Positions 12,640-26,570 are shown, counted from the first letter of the stretch. The stretch is 64,000 nt of DNA from Falciphora oryzae (GCA_000733355.1 JNVV01000006.1:1462438-1526437), one strand, 5' to 3'. The notes: generated from the sequence alone by a model not told the origin. Made by a program: numbers and translations.

Positions 12640-15600
12640 TCAGTGGGCGGTCGCAAGGGTAGAAGAGCCTGGTCTAGCTAGTTGGTGGTGCGATGGGGTT
12701 TGAGGGGCATGTTCACCGAGTAAGGCTTAGGGAGGAAAATAGTTGGAACGAAGGAAGAGCCGGTGAGGGAGGGATACTGGTCGGCCAACGCAGGAAAAGC
12801 GGGCGTGCGCGGGCATGCATGACTTCTGGGCATCCTCAGTCTGCCGACAACATGAAGGGGATAGCAGAGGGTAGGGGTGTGGGGTGTGGTCTGTGATTGG
12901 GGTGTGCGAACCATGCAGGCCTGGGAGAATCATGGGCACAAGGTCATGGAGCAGTCCTTACCATCATCATGGCTGGTATGGTATACGGCAATCCAGGCCT
13001 TGGACAAAACCCCGGCACTTCTCAGCTGCTATGGAAGGCAGTCAAGGCCGGGGTCAGGTTGCACGACGGGTGCGGAGGGTCCCTGGAGGGGCGTGCGCTA
13101 GCCGAGCGTGCCTGGCTGAGCAGGAGGGAAGCTGACATGTGCCGAAGTGTAGCTCTGGTGAGTTCACAAGTCCAAGCCGGGCAGGCGTCCAAACAAGGGC
13201 CGGTGAGGGTAGCACAGTTGCGGGGGGCTAGACCGGTGGTGCAAGGCTGGTGGCGGTAGCGGCGCTAAGGCGGGACGTGGGTAGGAGTCGGTTCGCAGGT
13301 TGATAATCATGAGAACACCATGGATAGACCAAGGGGAAAATAAAAAGAGGGCGCCCGTGGTGCGGGTGGGGATCGGCGGAATAGAGTCGAGGGATGACGA
13401 AGTAGAGCAAGGCAGGGCCAAGCAGGAGGGTGGCCGGTCGGTGTGTACGACAGAAAAGGGGGTAGAGCAGGAGGAGGTGGAGTATGCCTGCGACTAGAGA
13501 ACAGCTCGATCGACGCTGGCTGTGGCCGCCGGCCGGTGAGACAAAAATGGAACAAATACACGACGAAGAACAACTGCAGGGTGGTAGACGGGAAATAGAA
13601 GAGGGGTCGTTGGCTGCCTGAGGGACTGCTCGGTTCCGGCAATATGGATCTGATCCCTAGCCTTGACCGAGGAGACGTCACGCGATAGGCGAGGCGCCTA
13701 TTGGGTTGTGAGGTTCCTGGATGTTCTTTTCCCCGCCTATCTGGCGTGGCGGAACACCTAGTGAGCTCAACCCGGTTGGCACCCGACGTCGCTGTCGTTT
13801 CCAGGAGTGGTGGTGCTGACTGGCGCTCTGGATGTGTCCAGCAGCTTGTCGTCGTCTGTCGCAGGAGGGCAAGACAGAGCGAGGGGGAGAGAAAGAAAGG
13901 AACCGCGGTGCCCAGATCTGCAGCGAGGGAAGATGATGGGCCTTGGCCAGTGCTTGCGCTTCCTCTTTGGCAACTGCGAGGCAAAGGAGAGGCAGGACCT
14001 GGTAGTCGTCGTGCTGGGCGGTCGGGCAGCGTCGGGGCCGGCGAACAGCCTCTCGCCGAGCACAGCGCTTGGGTTCGGGCTGTGGGCGAGTCGAGGGATA
14101 CGAACCCAAAACAAGCAAGTCAGGCCGCAGCGCGCGGTCGAGCGGTCTGGGCCTCCGCTGGGATCGGTAGGCAGCGGCAGCGATATGGGGCGCACGATCG
14201 GCACAATGACACGGCGACAAGTTGCGGCGACGCGGGTGGATGGCGTGGATGGCGTGTGCACGCACTCGCACTCTCAGATGGCGCGGCGCAGGCGAGGCCG
14301 GCAGCGATGGCGCGGGCGATGCGACGAGAGAGACTCGGTCAGCGCGAGAAGGCCTCACCGGTCCGTCGCAAATGCGGGGCGTGGGGAAGGGGCTATCTAT
14401 GGGGTTGAGGGCGATCGCAGCGGCCGGGGACGATGGGTGTGGCTGACGAGATGAGCCAGGCCTGGGGAGAAACGGCTGACGGGCCCAGAATCCGATCGCG
14501 AATGGTCCGCCAGCGGCTTTGTGGGAGCCCTCGTGCTGCGTCCTGCCCTCGGGCTTGGGTTGGCGGCACGCAGAGGGGTCGCGGATTGATTGGACCAGAC
14601 CGCGTGAGCACGACAGGGCGAGCGGCGACGGGCGACTACGCTCAGTAAACGCAACCTATGGCTTCCGGCCGGACGTGTGCTTTTTCTGAGGCGTTGGGGC
14701 TGGCCGCCGAATCCTTGCTTTTTGCGGTCTGGGTGCTGGCTAAGCTAGCTGTGCTGGCCGTGTTGCAGGAAGCCTGGTCTTGGGACGATGAAAAAAGAAG
14801 GGGAAAAAAAAAAAAAGAAAAAAAAAAGCGACCGACGGAGCAAGCACGCAATGAACGCGAGTACGAAAGAAGTAACGAGGAACGGCGCCTCCCGTCATCA
14901 AAGCCGATCCACTCGAAAAGAGACGAGACGAGGTCCCCGCCGACAGAGGAGGAACCTGGGAGATGACAGGGAGGGGCACTGAGTCGAGGAGAGAAGGAGA
15001 AAAGAAGAAGCAACGACGATAATTCACAAGAGCGGTGTCTCGTGCGCTCACGAGACAGAATAATGTGACAAAATTGGACAAAATCAACCAAATAAAGCCT
15101 CAAGCCATCTAACCACCTCTCTACCTCTCTCTCTGCGTGCTAATCATGTAGCCATTCGGGTCTGGGGGCGGCGGCAGCAAATGCTCATCCCGGTATTCAG
15201 TGCCGCGATCCAAAACCGTGGGGGCAAGGGCCACTTCCCGTCTGCCGGTCCGTGCTGTCAGCAGGAAAACACCGATGGCCCGCTATCCGTCTGGTCCCCT
15301 ATAAATCATGGGCATTATACCCAGCCCCAGGCAGTGTGCGATGCACGCACGTGCGCGTCGGATGAGAGGAAACGACAAGGAGCGACGACCTGCCTAAGAG
15401 AGCCCGTCGACGTTGGATGGCGGTCGGGCTCGTGGCTCCAGTCCAGAACCAATGGTTGGGATGGAGAAAACAATAGACTTGTCACGCCAGCTGCGCCGTC
15501 CTCTGTGGCAGGATTGGCCGTCGAGGCTCTGGTGGATGGATCGAGGGCGCATGTCAGATGGGACCGCAGCTCCGCTCTTTCCAAAGGGCGGATGTCGTTG

Positions 15601-17964
15601 TCGTCTTTGCCAACCCATCCCCCAACGTCAGATGCGTCGGGCGTCCTGCGCTGGCCTGATGAAACCGGCCACGGCATTGAGGCGGATTGGCCTGTCCAAC
15701 GTGTCGTGGCTCTGCCGTCTCCATCTGCGTGTGCTGTCTTGGCCTGCTCTTTCCCCAATCTTCCCCATCGCGACCCCGCCGCGCTGCGTCAGAAGCTCAC
15801 GGCCGGACGGGGGTGATGCGCGCGATCCATCCATCTACTTGCTGCACCTCATTGATGTGATCCATGTTTCCTCGGCAGCCCGCCCGGCTTACCGTCTGTG
15901 CAACCCCTGCTCCGTCCTCCCGCTCCAAATTGGGCCACCATCATCCGAGAAAGCCCTCGCGCGCCCCAAGACGGACGTGTAGTATTCGCCTGCAGCCGAC
16001 GTGCTGTGCTGGGAGGGAGAATTGATCATTTGACCTCATTCCACGTGGCCGTCACCCCAGCCCAGAGTTTGTGTACCCTGTTTGTTATCATGTTTCTTCC
16101 ACTTTCTTGCTTTTGTCTCCTCGTCTGCGCCATCGTGTCTTTTTCCAGACCTTCTGTGTGGTCAGGCTCCCAGCCAGCAACTCCAGTCTAGACCGAGTAC
16201 CAAACTCAAGCTCGCCAGGGGCATGGAATTTTGTCAGCTGGCCAATGGGATGCTGCTGTGACAAGGGGCAACCCCATACCATCAGGAGTGATGATTCCCT
16301 CAGATGGTAGCGAGGGATGATAGCTTAATGCAACTGCTTCTCCAAACCAGTCACCTCGAGGTGAAAGCGTTAGGTTGCCCTACGCACAAGCTTCGTCGGC
16401 TGGCCGTTGGAGCCTGCCGGGTTCAGCCACGTGCGGAAACTCAACGTCCCATGTAAGTGAACATCGCAATTTCGGCGACGTAACATGACGACATCAAAAA
16501 GAAATCATAAATACTAAACCAAAATCTACTAAGGCATTTCTCGGTATAGGATAAAATACATAAATGCTTTTTTTTTCTCCTTGCTTCTTCAACTAAACGG
16601 GTCCAAGTTGATAACTGATACGACGTGCCATGTTGAACCTTGGTATGCAGCCCGAGGAACCCTGGTCGTAAAAATGACAGGCCGTCAAAAGCCTAACCCA
16701 AGGCCGTGACACACCCAACCCAGCCCAGGGAGCCTGTCAGTCATCGGAAACCAATGCACAAACCATGGTAGGCTAGGTCGCACTAGCAAACGCTAGCTAG
16801 GTCGGCTGCGTAGTCTTGTGGCTGTTCCCGTGCTGTGCTGGCATGCCGAGGGTCATGGCTTGCTCACTTTGTGGACGGCTCGCTCTCCTCGACTCGGCAG
16901 CGGCCATCATTTCCTGTCACAAATGACGGATACACCGACTTGGGGTCGGCATGTATGTGTGTGTATCACTCCCCGCCATCCGAATAAGCGCTTACATTTT
17001 GCTCAGTAGCACCGTTGTTGTGGGACGCACCATCATCCCTGCCACCTAATGGGACGACGCTTGCGAACAGCTGCCATCCCATCCCCATTCCTTGCCGTCA
17101 CTCTCACCCCACACTCCCCAACTTTATGAAAAAGAAAGTGAGGGACCGGCAAGGTAAGCCGCATTTTTAATCAACCGCTTCGGTTCTTGTTGTTCGGCGC
17201 TACGCCAGCACATGACGACTGGCAGACCACACCATCTGCCCGTTTACCCTCTCGAAAACAACATATCTTGCAGCGCGGCTAGGGCTTTCCACCACTCGGG
17301 CAGAAAAAGGACATCCCTGAACAGGTCTGCAGGACGCAGGTGAGCACAACACACACGTACGGGCCTGTACAAAGGCCGCATTGCGTTCTCGTGATGGCAT
17401 CTCCTGCAGCGGCGGCACCCATACACAATGACACGGCCGATCAGATTTGCACCAGCGCGCGCGCAGCCTCCCCGTCCCACCAGACAAGGCAGCCTTGTGG
17501 AAGTGGAAGCTTGGCAACGCCACCCACGGCTGAGTCTTGGCCACACGTGTGACTCGGCCGCCCAGCAGAGCGCAACGACGTGCGAAGCATCGATCCATCA
17601 CGAGACAACAGCAATCCGTGGTCCATCCTTGTTGTGCTCCACCGACCCTCGACCCGCCAGGCAAACGATCACGGTGGGGTGTGACTGTTGAAGGAAGACG
17701 CGGTCTTCAAGAAAGGGTCCGGTCGGATCTCTTTTGAGGTAGCCGAGGTAGGCGTTGCCTGCGAGTCCCATTAGACTTGGTCCTCGAGACGGGGCAGGGA
17801 ACAGGTTTTTTGGCCCTGCTCCCGAGCGCAGTCCATGGATGATACCAACGAAAATGCGTTGCCAGCGGAGACCGGCTGGCCGTTGCGTGGGAGCACAGGG
17901 TAGCACAAAGAGGCGGCCGCCAACCGCTGCTGTCCGAACAGGCATCCTATGGGGATATCATGTC

Positions 17965-17990
17965 TTTTTTTTTTTTTTTTTTTTTTTTTT
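17965..17990. repeat. T26 homopolymer
   Basis: An uninterrupted run of 26 T in intergenic DNA. It is among the longest homopolymers in the window and could be a nucleosome-depleting tract, a degenerate poly(A) tail read from the other strand, or an assembly-uncertain run. Confidence 0.9.
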
Positions 17991-18092
17991 CTCCTTTTAT
18001 CTACCTCACAATCACGAAATGGCGCAAATGGCGCAAGCGGCTGCGACGTACCAACAAATCTGCTAGCTCTCTGCCGGGGTAGGGACAGTACT

Positions 18093-18115
18093 TATACCTA
18101 CCTACCTAGATAGAG
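18093..18115. repeat. TACC-type tetranucleotide tract
   Basis: A short CTTATACCTACCTACCTAGATAG tract built of TACC units ending in a CTAG core. It is a smaller relative of the tract at 20219-20277. Confidence 0.6.
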
Positions 18116-19340
18116 GACAAAGATCATTGATCCTGCGGCAGGCTAAGTGTCCGGGCAAGCGTCTTTCTGGTTCTCAACACCCGGGAATTTGAAGTGGGCC
18201 GGGCCTGTTCGAGCCTTTCGCCATCAATAGAACCGCCCTCGGTTCCCGTAAATAGCATGCCAGCTTCCGTGGGCCATGATCATGGTGCGACACGAGAGCA
18301 TGCTGTGAGGATGCAGTTGAACCGATTGAGCGGAAGACGAAAGAGAGAGATGACAATTGCAGCGGGAGGCGAGGAACGGTAAAGCGAAGGCAATGACGAT
18401 ACCTGTGAGGATGGAGAGCGATCTCTCCCAGCCCCCGTGCACATCGGCGCACGAAGTTTGATCGACGGCTCCGGCAGTCTGCGGCATCATACACAACGGC
18501 AGGCGCCGCACCGGGATTGTAGGAGCTGGTGATCACGCCTGGCGGGGCCTTGCGTGGCGGAGCCTCGCGTGGAGGCGGCGGCGACCTCTAGATGCGAATC
18601 CAGTCGCATCCCGTGTTTGTGATAGCTGGAGGGGCCAGGATAGATTTGATATGTCAGCATGGTGGTCGGGGAAGGGGTCATAGGCGGGGCCATGCTCCCC
18701 CACAACAAAATAAACGAGACTGCGAAACAAAGTGACTTTGGCCCCAGGTGTTTTCCCTTTGTATTTCCAGAAAGACAAATGGGAAATAAAAGATTCAACC
18801 TGGCTGTATATTACCAGCAGTCGTAAAGTATAATATCACGTCTTTTTCAATGTGAAAAGATGTATAGTCGCGGTTTTCTTAACGTTGTTCATCGCGGCCA
18901 ATGTACTCCCCGACAGGAGGGACACAGATTGCAGTCTCGTTTTTTTTGTCGTGGGCGAGCCATGGAAGTGAGACCTGGCCTGACTGAGAGCCCCAATTGA
19001 TGGAGTATGGGTCCCGTTACAACGGCGGGACGTCGATCATCGGGCTGGATGGCGTGCCCCACCTGTACGCGCCTCAACCATCACCAGACTTACCCAAGCC
19101 ACTGTCCTTCCAACGTTGACCACAACCCAACTCGGTGGCGGCGTCGCAACCCAGAGCGCTTGTCCGTGCGCTGTTGTTTGTCTCGGCTGGCATGCGAGAC
19201 AGCAAGGGCGGGATGGCCGCCGAGGAAGCCCCTCTGCGTCCCAGTGCGAACGTTTGGGCATCTTGTATCTTGCACTTGCAGGAGGGGCTTGACTGCGCCA
19301 GGCAAACCAACATCCCAGCATCTGCACCCACCCCCGCCGC

Positions 19341-19356
19341 ACACACACACACACAC
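19341..19356. repeat. (AC)8 microsatellite
   Basis: A perfect dinucleotide AC run of 16 bases in intergenic DNA. Confidence 0.85.
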
Positions 19357-20218
19357 CAGGCCCTTTCCCACCTCAGCGCCCTCCATCCTCCAGACAATCA
19401 AACCCGTTGATGGAGCTGCTCTAGACCCCGGCTTGGCCTGCTCACAATCTGGTCACGGTGATGGGTTAGGTCGCCGCCCAACCGGGCAGCCAAAGACCTC
19501 CCTTGATGCTGCTTAGAATTGGACCGACCTCGAGGTAGGCGCCAAGTACCCGTGCCTGTACCGGGTATCACGAAGCCACGGGCGTCGGCTGTGCTCAGTA
19601 ACAATGGCGAACATGTACCCAACACAATCCATACCTGATCCGAGATGTCTGCCCCGCCCCACCTCTACCTGGCCTTCCCTGTCGGCGGCACCCGTCGTCC
19701 AACCCAAACATCTGTGACAGGCAGGGAAACCCCGTTATGGATTGGCGGCGCCATCACCAGGGAAAGGTACAATAACGAATACTGTAAAGAGTACGTACGG
19801 TCCCGGCTACGCTTCGCTGACAGGCCCGTGGATCGCGGGGCCCCTGAATCGAGGTTTATGGTCGTCTCGTCCCGTCTTGGCTTGGCACCCAGCAGAAGAG
19901 AAGGGCGTACTGCGGCTCCTGCAACCAGATCTAAAGGATCCCCGAGCCCCCATGCCAACGGCCTTTGTCCCCCGAGCCCAGTCCCCGACTTCCGTCGGCC
20001 AGGTTGCCCCAGTTCGTCCGCCACCGTCCTACTCGTCCCTATTTCTATTCCTGGAGCTGCTCATCCCCTTGAGCAACAGGCCGCACAATCCTTCAGACCC
20101 GGAACCCGTCTCTATAGAAGTGCTCTTTCAACTATATCTCACACATCAATTATTACCATCACTGCCATCCACGCCGCTTGCCTGCACCTGCTTATCTCCC
20201 CGCCTACACTTACCAACC

Positions 20219-20277
20219 ACCTACCTAGGTACCTCACATAGGTATCTACCTACCTACCTACACCTACCTAGGTAGAT
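20219..20277. repeat. CTAC/TACCTAGGTA-rich tract
   Basis: About 60 bp of TACC units with two palindromic CTACCTAGGTA cores, near positions 20221 and 20266, and a related ATAGGTAT element between them. It lies about 380 bp upstream of the kinase-like start codon. Similar short motifs recur at 18093-18115, near 38133, near 39154-39170 and near 54179. Confidence 0.65.
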
Positions 20278-20658
20278 CGGAGCGTGGGCCCGGAACGACC
20301 ATCCCCAGCCTCCCGGCCTGCCCAGCTCAGGTACCCGTGTGCGCCTGAGGCGGTTTCCGTGGCTGCCTTGTGTCCCCATCCACCTCGAAACCGCGTCTTT
20401 CGTTTCCACAGGACACCCCGCAGGTGCAAGGCCCTGGAGGTCTGCATGCCCGCGGATTTTTCGTCTTTGCCCTTGTATCGCGGGCCGCCGTTTCGATTTT
20501 CCACTTGCCCTCTCTTTTTTTCTGCTGTGCGCCGAGCGGTCCGAAGCGAGCGTAGCCCCTCCATTCAAATCCGTCCCCTCCCCTCCCCTCCCTTCTCCAT
20601 CGTCCCACACCAGGCCACAACGCAGACCCTCCCTGCTAGACTCGGCCCGGCTCTCGAA

Positions 20659-22503
20659 ATGGATCTGGACTCCTTGGCAATCCACGCCATTGTCCACCCC
20701 ACAGCCGCCTTCTCCCAAGAGGCGATTCCGGAAGGGTCCGACGCGCCGCCCGCCGGCTTGGGCGACCAGGCCGATCCCGCCTCGGACTGGGCCGGCTCCC
20801 AGCTTAATCCCAAGAACCGCATCGACAGCCTCGACTTCCCCAGCCCGCCGCTCTGGCGCATCGACGGGTCCGCCGGCCTAGGCACCCAGTACTATGCCAT
20901 CCCACTCTTCCTCGAGAACATCCCGCCTTTGCGGATAGACGTCTTTGTCGCCGAATATCTGGGCAAGTCCTCCCCCATTCTCCGCTCCCTGCTCGACCTT
21001 GATAGGGCCTTCCACACCAAGGATGCCGCCAGGGTCAACCGCCTTGGCATCGCAAGGCATATTGTACGCGCCTTGCACTTGTGGGCCTCAACCCTCATCG
21101 AAGCCGGCGAGCTCGACGTGCTCGAGAACCTCTTTCGCAAGGAGCCCTTTGGCACCAAGATCATCTTCGAAAATCTCGAGCTCGACGTCGCCAAGATCAA
21201 TATCAGCATTGATCCCAACCACGAGCTCGAGCTGCGCATGCTGTCCGTCTCGGACCTGTCGTCCATGTGGAATATTCCGCCGGCAGAATTCCCTCCGTCC
21301 ATCTCTCTCGCCGATCTAGAGTTCGTGACGCAGCTGCACGACAGCGTCTGTGTCGTGCGGCAGAGAACTGGGGCGGGAAGGGGTGCTGACGGTCACGATG
21401 ACGGCCGTGATGGCTTGCTCATCCTGAAGGCCCTCTCGAGTTCGAATAGATACCTATATCATGAGCTTAGGGTCCTCTTGACAATGCCGCCACATCCGAA
21501 CATCATGGCACGGCCCCTGCATCTCGTCACAAAACAGAACAATTTCGGAAACAAAAAGGGTATCGTCGGCTTCACGCTCTTCTATCATCGGACTAGCTCC
21601 ATCCGCGACCACATACCCTGTATGAGGATCCACGACCAGCTGAGGCTGGCGGATCAGGTGAAGTGGGCGACCCAGCTCACATCGGCCCTGATTCATATCC
21701 GGGAGAAGGCCAAGACATACTACCCGGACCTCCGTCTTGACAATGTCGTCCTCTCCGAGGCTGGCGATGCCGTCATGGTCGACTTCGAGCAGCGCGGCGT
21801 CTGGTGCGAGTTTGGGTCGCCCGAGGTCAACAACATCGAGTTTTTGCGTATCCTTGCCTGTGACGACCCGTCCGAGTTCACGGGGTACGACGCCGAGCCG
21901 ACCATCGGTGACGAGCTGCGGACGGGCTACGCGGAGCTGCTGAAGCAGCTGGTGCCTAATTGGGAGGACTTGTACTACAACCGCGAGTACAACAACCCAT
22001 CCCAGGGGTACAACCTCGCCTGGAAGGCCCTGACGCCGGCCCAGCAGGAGGCTGCCGAGGTCTACATGCTCGGGCGCGTGCTTTGGTGTCTGTTCGAGGG
22101 GATGGCAGCCCCCAAGCGCGGCGCTGTTTGGCAGTCTTACCGCCGGGAACCCGAGATCGAGTTCCCCGAGTACAGTCGGGCCCCAGCCGCGATGCGCTGC
22201 CTGATCGACCGGTGCACGGCCGGTAGGCGGCAGGCTTGGAGCGACATGGTTGCCCGCGTCCGCAGCCGGGTCGTCCTCAAGAGTGGCGATGTTGTGTCGC
22301 AGCAGGAGCTGCGACAGCTAGCCAAGAAGTGGTGGACGAATGAGCTCCAGGAGAACGGCCTCTACCTGGACAAACAGGGTCGCGGGGCCGACCTGGACAA
22401 GCTCAAGCAAGTTGGCGCTTCAGCCCAGCGGCCGCCACTGAGAGAAGTGCTGAAGGAGCTCGAAGCTTTCAAAGCTTCTCTACCCGGTTCCGAAAAGGCA
22501 TAA
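20659..22503 (+). CDS. protein kinase-like protein
   Basis: Single exon, 614 residues from the Met at 20659 (MDLDSLAIHAIVHP). The frame stays open for another 125 codons upstream, but that part is Pro/Arg-rich and looks like leader. The first 220 residues have no clear domain. The kinase-like domain follows: LILKAL with Lys257 as the ATP-binding lysine, YHELRVLLTMPPHPNI as the C-helix glutamate region, PDLRLDNVVL with Asp357 in place of HRDxxxxN, and MVDFEQ (Asp375) where DFG is usual. The catalytic Lys, Glu, Asp, Asn and Asp are therefore all present, but the HRD His-Arg and the DFG Gly are replaced. Activity is plausible but altered. No membrane segment or signal peptide is visible. Substrate and pathway are unknown. 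The C-terminal 100 residues are charged and helical. Confidence 0.8.
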   Translation: MDLDSLAIHAIVHPTAAFSQEAIPEGSDAPPAGLGDQADPASDWAGSQLNPKNRIDSLDFPSPPLWRIDGSAGLGTQYYAIPLFLENIPPLRIDVFVAEYLGKSSPILRSLLDLDRAFHTKDAARVNRLGIARHIVRALHLWASTLIEAGELDVLENLFRKEPFGTKIIFENLELDVAKINISIDPNHELELRMLSVSDLSSMWNIPPAEFPPSISLADLEFVTQLHDSVCVVRQRTGAGRGADGHDDGRDGLLILKALSSSNRYLYHELRVLLTMPPHPNIMARPLHLVTKQNNFGNKKGIVGFTLFYHRTSSIRDHIPCMRIHDQLRLADQVKWATQLTSALIHIREKAKTYYPDLRLDNVVLSEAGDAVMVDFEQRGVWCEFGSPEVNNIEFLRILACDDPSEFTGYDAEPTIGDELRTGYAELLKQLVPNWEDLYYNREYNNPSQGYNLAWKALTPAQQEAAEVYMLGRVLWCLFEGMAAPKRGAVWQSYRREPEIEFPEYSRAPAAMRCLIDRCTAGRRQAWSDMVARVRSRVVLKSGDVVSQQELRQLAKKWWTNELQENGLYLDKQGRGADLDKLKQVGASAQRPPLREVLKELEAFKASLPGSEKA

Positions 22504-25500
22504 CCTATACCTTTCCTCGAACGTCCAACCTCCTTAGCGGCATCCTCGATGTCCACCAGCGCCGGCTAGTTAGAACACTGGCCTTTTCTACCTTTGTATT
22601 ACTTGTTTCCTCTCACTCCCATCTCTCCCTTCTTTTTCGTCGGGCTTCCTTTGTCACAAGCATAGCCCCCTTTTGCTTCTGGCTGGTGATTTTCGGTAGT
22701 TTAATCTTACGTTGTTTGTTTCTGCCTCCCCGCCTTCGACATAGACTTGACGGTGCAGAACCCACCGAGGCATCTGATGTGACGACTTGGGTCCGGGCAG
22801 CGCAGAACTCACAGCTGAATACCTTCCATACTAAAGCACGCTAAGAGGCCATACCCATCTCCTTTTCCATGGCGCTTTGTTGATTAGGGAACCCAGGTAG
22901 TAGTCAGATGAACTCAAGTATGACGAATGCCATGCCTTTATACTCTTCGGAAATAAATCCTAACAGAGCATGATCCCTGTATATATGAATGAATATGTCA
23001 CCGGAGGCAGGCGGGCGCTTGCTCGATAGTTGAAGGAAGGAGGAGAAACCGGCAGAAAGGAAAAATAAAATAAAGTAAAAGATAGGAAAACGTGAGATAG
23101 TCCTCCTAGCCTCCCCGGCAACTTTGTCCTCCCTCTACTCAGTAATTCCCAAGCGGCGTTTTTTTTTTTGGGATAAAACCAAACAGCTCCAGGTGCTCCT
23201 ACCGCATCAATACACAGCGCCCACGGCACATTTGCACCAACGTCCAACATCCAACGTCGGGTTCCGCCAATCACAAAGCCCCATTCACACCTGCATGCAC
23301 CTCTAACGCAAACTTAATTTGGACAGCCGTGAACCTAAAGAGTATCTTTGGCCACCTTGAATTACCTGCCGGCTGCCCTAAACACTCGCCCTGCCTTGTC
23401 TCTCCCGTCCCATAGTCATACGCGATAACGCGTCGGTGGCGGATCCAGCCTGCCTCGCAGTCAAGACGTACGGCCCTCCAGTTCGGGAGCTGAGGCTGTG
23501 TATCACGTTTCAGGGCTGCCATGGTCCCGGACGCGGCCGCCCAGAGCTCGATGTGTTTCCCTGCGGAAGAAACTTGCCATGCCGCGGCGCACCCAGGCGG
23601 CAGCGGGTATCCCACCGAGCGCTGAAAAACATCGTATTGGGGTTTCCGGAGCAGCACCGGCCTGCCGGCATCTACCAAGGGGACGGCATGGAACGTGCGG
23701 TATTCGGACCCGGCAGTACGGCGTACAAAGCTTAGGACCATCGCCGACGCCGTCGTCAGGGCCCCTGCTCTCAACCGCTGCGCCACCACACTCGCACTGG
23801 AAAACTACTCACCCTCCAGCGCCGGCGGAGCGTTCCCAACGCCGGGCGGCAAGGGCCCGTTGGAGCGGGCGGGTCCAGGAGCATGACCTGCTGCTTTCAG
23901 ACGAGGCCTTCCTGGGCACGGAAGATACGCTTGCGACCCCTGAATATAACCGCTTTCCTCAGGGCGCCGTATGGTCCTCGGGCCGGATTTGGTCGCATAC
24001 CCCATCAGCCAGTTGACTGAGAGCCCGCTGGCTCGACGCTGAGGAACGTCAAGCCCGAGATACAGTACTGGCCCGGCTTCCGGCGGAGGGATTGCTTCCA
24101 CCCGCCGGTCGAGGGCCGCGTCTTCGTTTGGCGCTTCGTCTAAACGAATCCGTCCCGACGAATCTGGAGAAAGAAGAGCCGAAGAGCTAGGGGACGGGGG
24201 AAGCCGCTGGTCTACGGGTTCACGGCCAAGTCGTCGGCGGCGGCGCAGGAGGCTATCACTCGGAACCTCGGCCGTCACGCCTTCCCTCACGGAATTGTCG
24301 TATGGCGGCGCACCAGTTGGGGAGACGACATCGGGCGCAATATCAGATCCATCCTCGAGGGCGCGGGCCAGCAGGCATATGATGTGTTCGTGGACTTGGT
24401 GAGCCACAATCGCCGGCGGGCACGCGGTTGACCGTAATGCTACAGGCCAGCGGAGATGAGAAAGAAATCAGTTTCGTTGTTTTGCTCTTTTCTTGAGTGG
24501 TCTGCAATGGGCTCTGGTGTTCATTATGTCATTTTCTTCAATAATCTGCGATTGCAACAGAAGAATAGCGGATGACCCCCAGCCGGACTAGGAGTTGCTC
24601 TCGTCGAAACCCCTTCGCCGACGAGTAGACACATGAAGAATCTATATCAAACCGGCCGTCTAGGGGATCTCTGTTTACCAAGGAGACCTGAGCTGGACAG
24701 TGCCTGGGTTCGCAAGCAGATGCTTGCTCACATAGAGCACATAATTTACTGTCGTCAGTTCCGCCGCGGGCAACGCCCGATCGGGGTGTGAGCGCCGAAC
24801 CACAGCTGAGGTATTCTGATATGTATATCCGCGCCAAACCACAGGACAGGTGAAGACAAAGCTGCTGGCGACCAACGCCAGAGGAGACCTCAGACCACGA
24901 TCCCACTGCAATTAGAGTTAATCTACTTGATGCAATAGTATCCGTAGACGCCAGCCTCAATATTCAATAGCCCACCGTAGTGCAAAGGTGCCTGACTCTT
25001 CACCCGTCAAGCATATGAGCAAAACGGCAAGCATATCCCGCCGCCGCTCGGGCCCAAGCTGAGCCTTGAGGCCCCAGCGTCCAGGCGTCGCGATGACGAT
25101 AGAGGCCGGCAAGCAACAACGGTACTGAGCCTGCAAGAGAAAAAAAAAAAAAAGAAAAAAAAAATAGGGCGGCGCCCGGCCTCTTCCCCACAGCATGGCA
25201 AGCATGGGCATCCATCCGCCTAACCCTCCCAGACAGGTTTCAACCGGGCCGGTGAGAGAATTTCCACGGAGTGGGGTGGAGCCCCCCGGAGGAGCATTCC
25301 ACATCTCGTTAGCTCTCCCGATGCGGTGAAAATGGGTAGGGCGTGCGGTTTTTTTCTTTCCTTTTCCCTTCTGCTTTTGTGTTTTTGGCAGGGGGGAGGA
25401 GAGATGTTACGGTGCTAAAGGGGAGGGGCCTGGCTCGAGTTCCACTAGCGACGCGACGATACCCAGTCAGGGAGACGCAAGAAAGAAAGAACAGAAAAAA

Positions 25501-26549
25501 ATAACCAGCCACAGAAAAAAAAGCCCGACCCGACGTGAACATCATCGTCGGAGATTTCCACGTCACGTTTCTCTTTGGGCAAAGCAGGCATATCCCGGGC
25601 CGTCAAGACTCAGTGCCGACTTCAGCCAAAAACACAACCAAAAGCCGCCAAAGTTTAAAATTTTCAGAAACGCCCTGCAGAGACGGGAATGGGTCTCGTC
25701 CAGCGGGGGGTCACACACAGATGGCGTGGAAGGCTAGCAGCCATGCAGACTGGCCGTTAGCAGGAGACACATGGGCCAGCGAGTGCTCCCCGTCTGCATG
25801 CATGCTCATGATAGCCAAGGAATGGTCCATCCACACTCGTGGCCCTGTTTCGAGTGGGCGCACCTAGGTCTTACATGCCTAGGCACATGCAGGCGTACCT
25901 GCAGCAGCGCTCACACCGGCTGCAAGCCCGTCGCATTGGGGGAGAGTCGGCCCTGAAGCACAGGGCAAATGTTCAGCGGGTTGGTGGAGCCGGGGACACC
26001 TCGCTCTGCTGCTAATGCTGGACGGCGAGCAGTACTTCTGTATGCTCTGTAGGAATCAGTGGGGCGAGCCGGGGAGACGCCAAGAGGCTCAAGAAACAAT
26101 AGAGCCCGGTGGTGAGGGGAGTTCATCACGGCATCGGTTGCTTGGTCTCTGTTGGGTGGACGCCCAAGGGTCACTTCGGGATCCGGCTCCGGAAGCCGCC
26201 GCAGGCGACGAGGGTCTGATCAAAAGCGCGCAGTCGCTTCTCACTAGGTACGTAAGGTAAGGTATCCATCAAGTCGAGTAATGTTAGCCGGCCAAGCGTG
26301 TGGAGAGCCACTGATAACGAGAGCCAACATGGAAACAGATCGACAAAGGCGTTTTGCTAACACCATATTCTCCTGGATCTACGGTTTTCTTTCCCTCTTT
26401 GCCTTCCAGTGGCTGGGGTCAAACTTTATGTCTGAGGGATAACATCCTGAGCACCCCCAAATATGTCGATGCCAAGCCCAGAGAGCACATCGTTCGAACG
26501 CTCTTGTGGGCGCATTGAAAACTCTGTAATAATAGTATCCAGTATGGCC

Positions 26550-26570
26550 TTTTTTTTTTTTTTTTTTTTT
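26550..26570. repeat. T21 homopolymer
   Basis: An uninterrupted run of 21 T in intergenic DNA. Confidence 0.9.

Larger units (their letters stand above)
12640..20658. other. 8-kb gene-poor block between divergent regulator genes
   Basis: This block separates the minus-strand transcription factor from the plus-strand kinase-like gene, so both promoters and leaders lie in it. I found no gene. The ORFs at 13307-14454 overlap in several frames on both strands, a sign of GC-driven chance frames. It holds A-rich runs (about 14788-14826), a 26-base T run (17965-17990), an (AC)8 tract, CTAC-type tracts and pyrimidine-rich DNA just ahead of the kinase start. Long regulatory regions or noncoding transcripts are possible, but nothing in the sequence proves them. 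Confidence 0.45.
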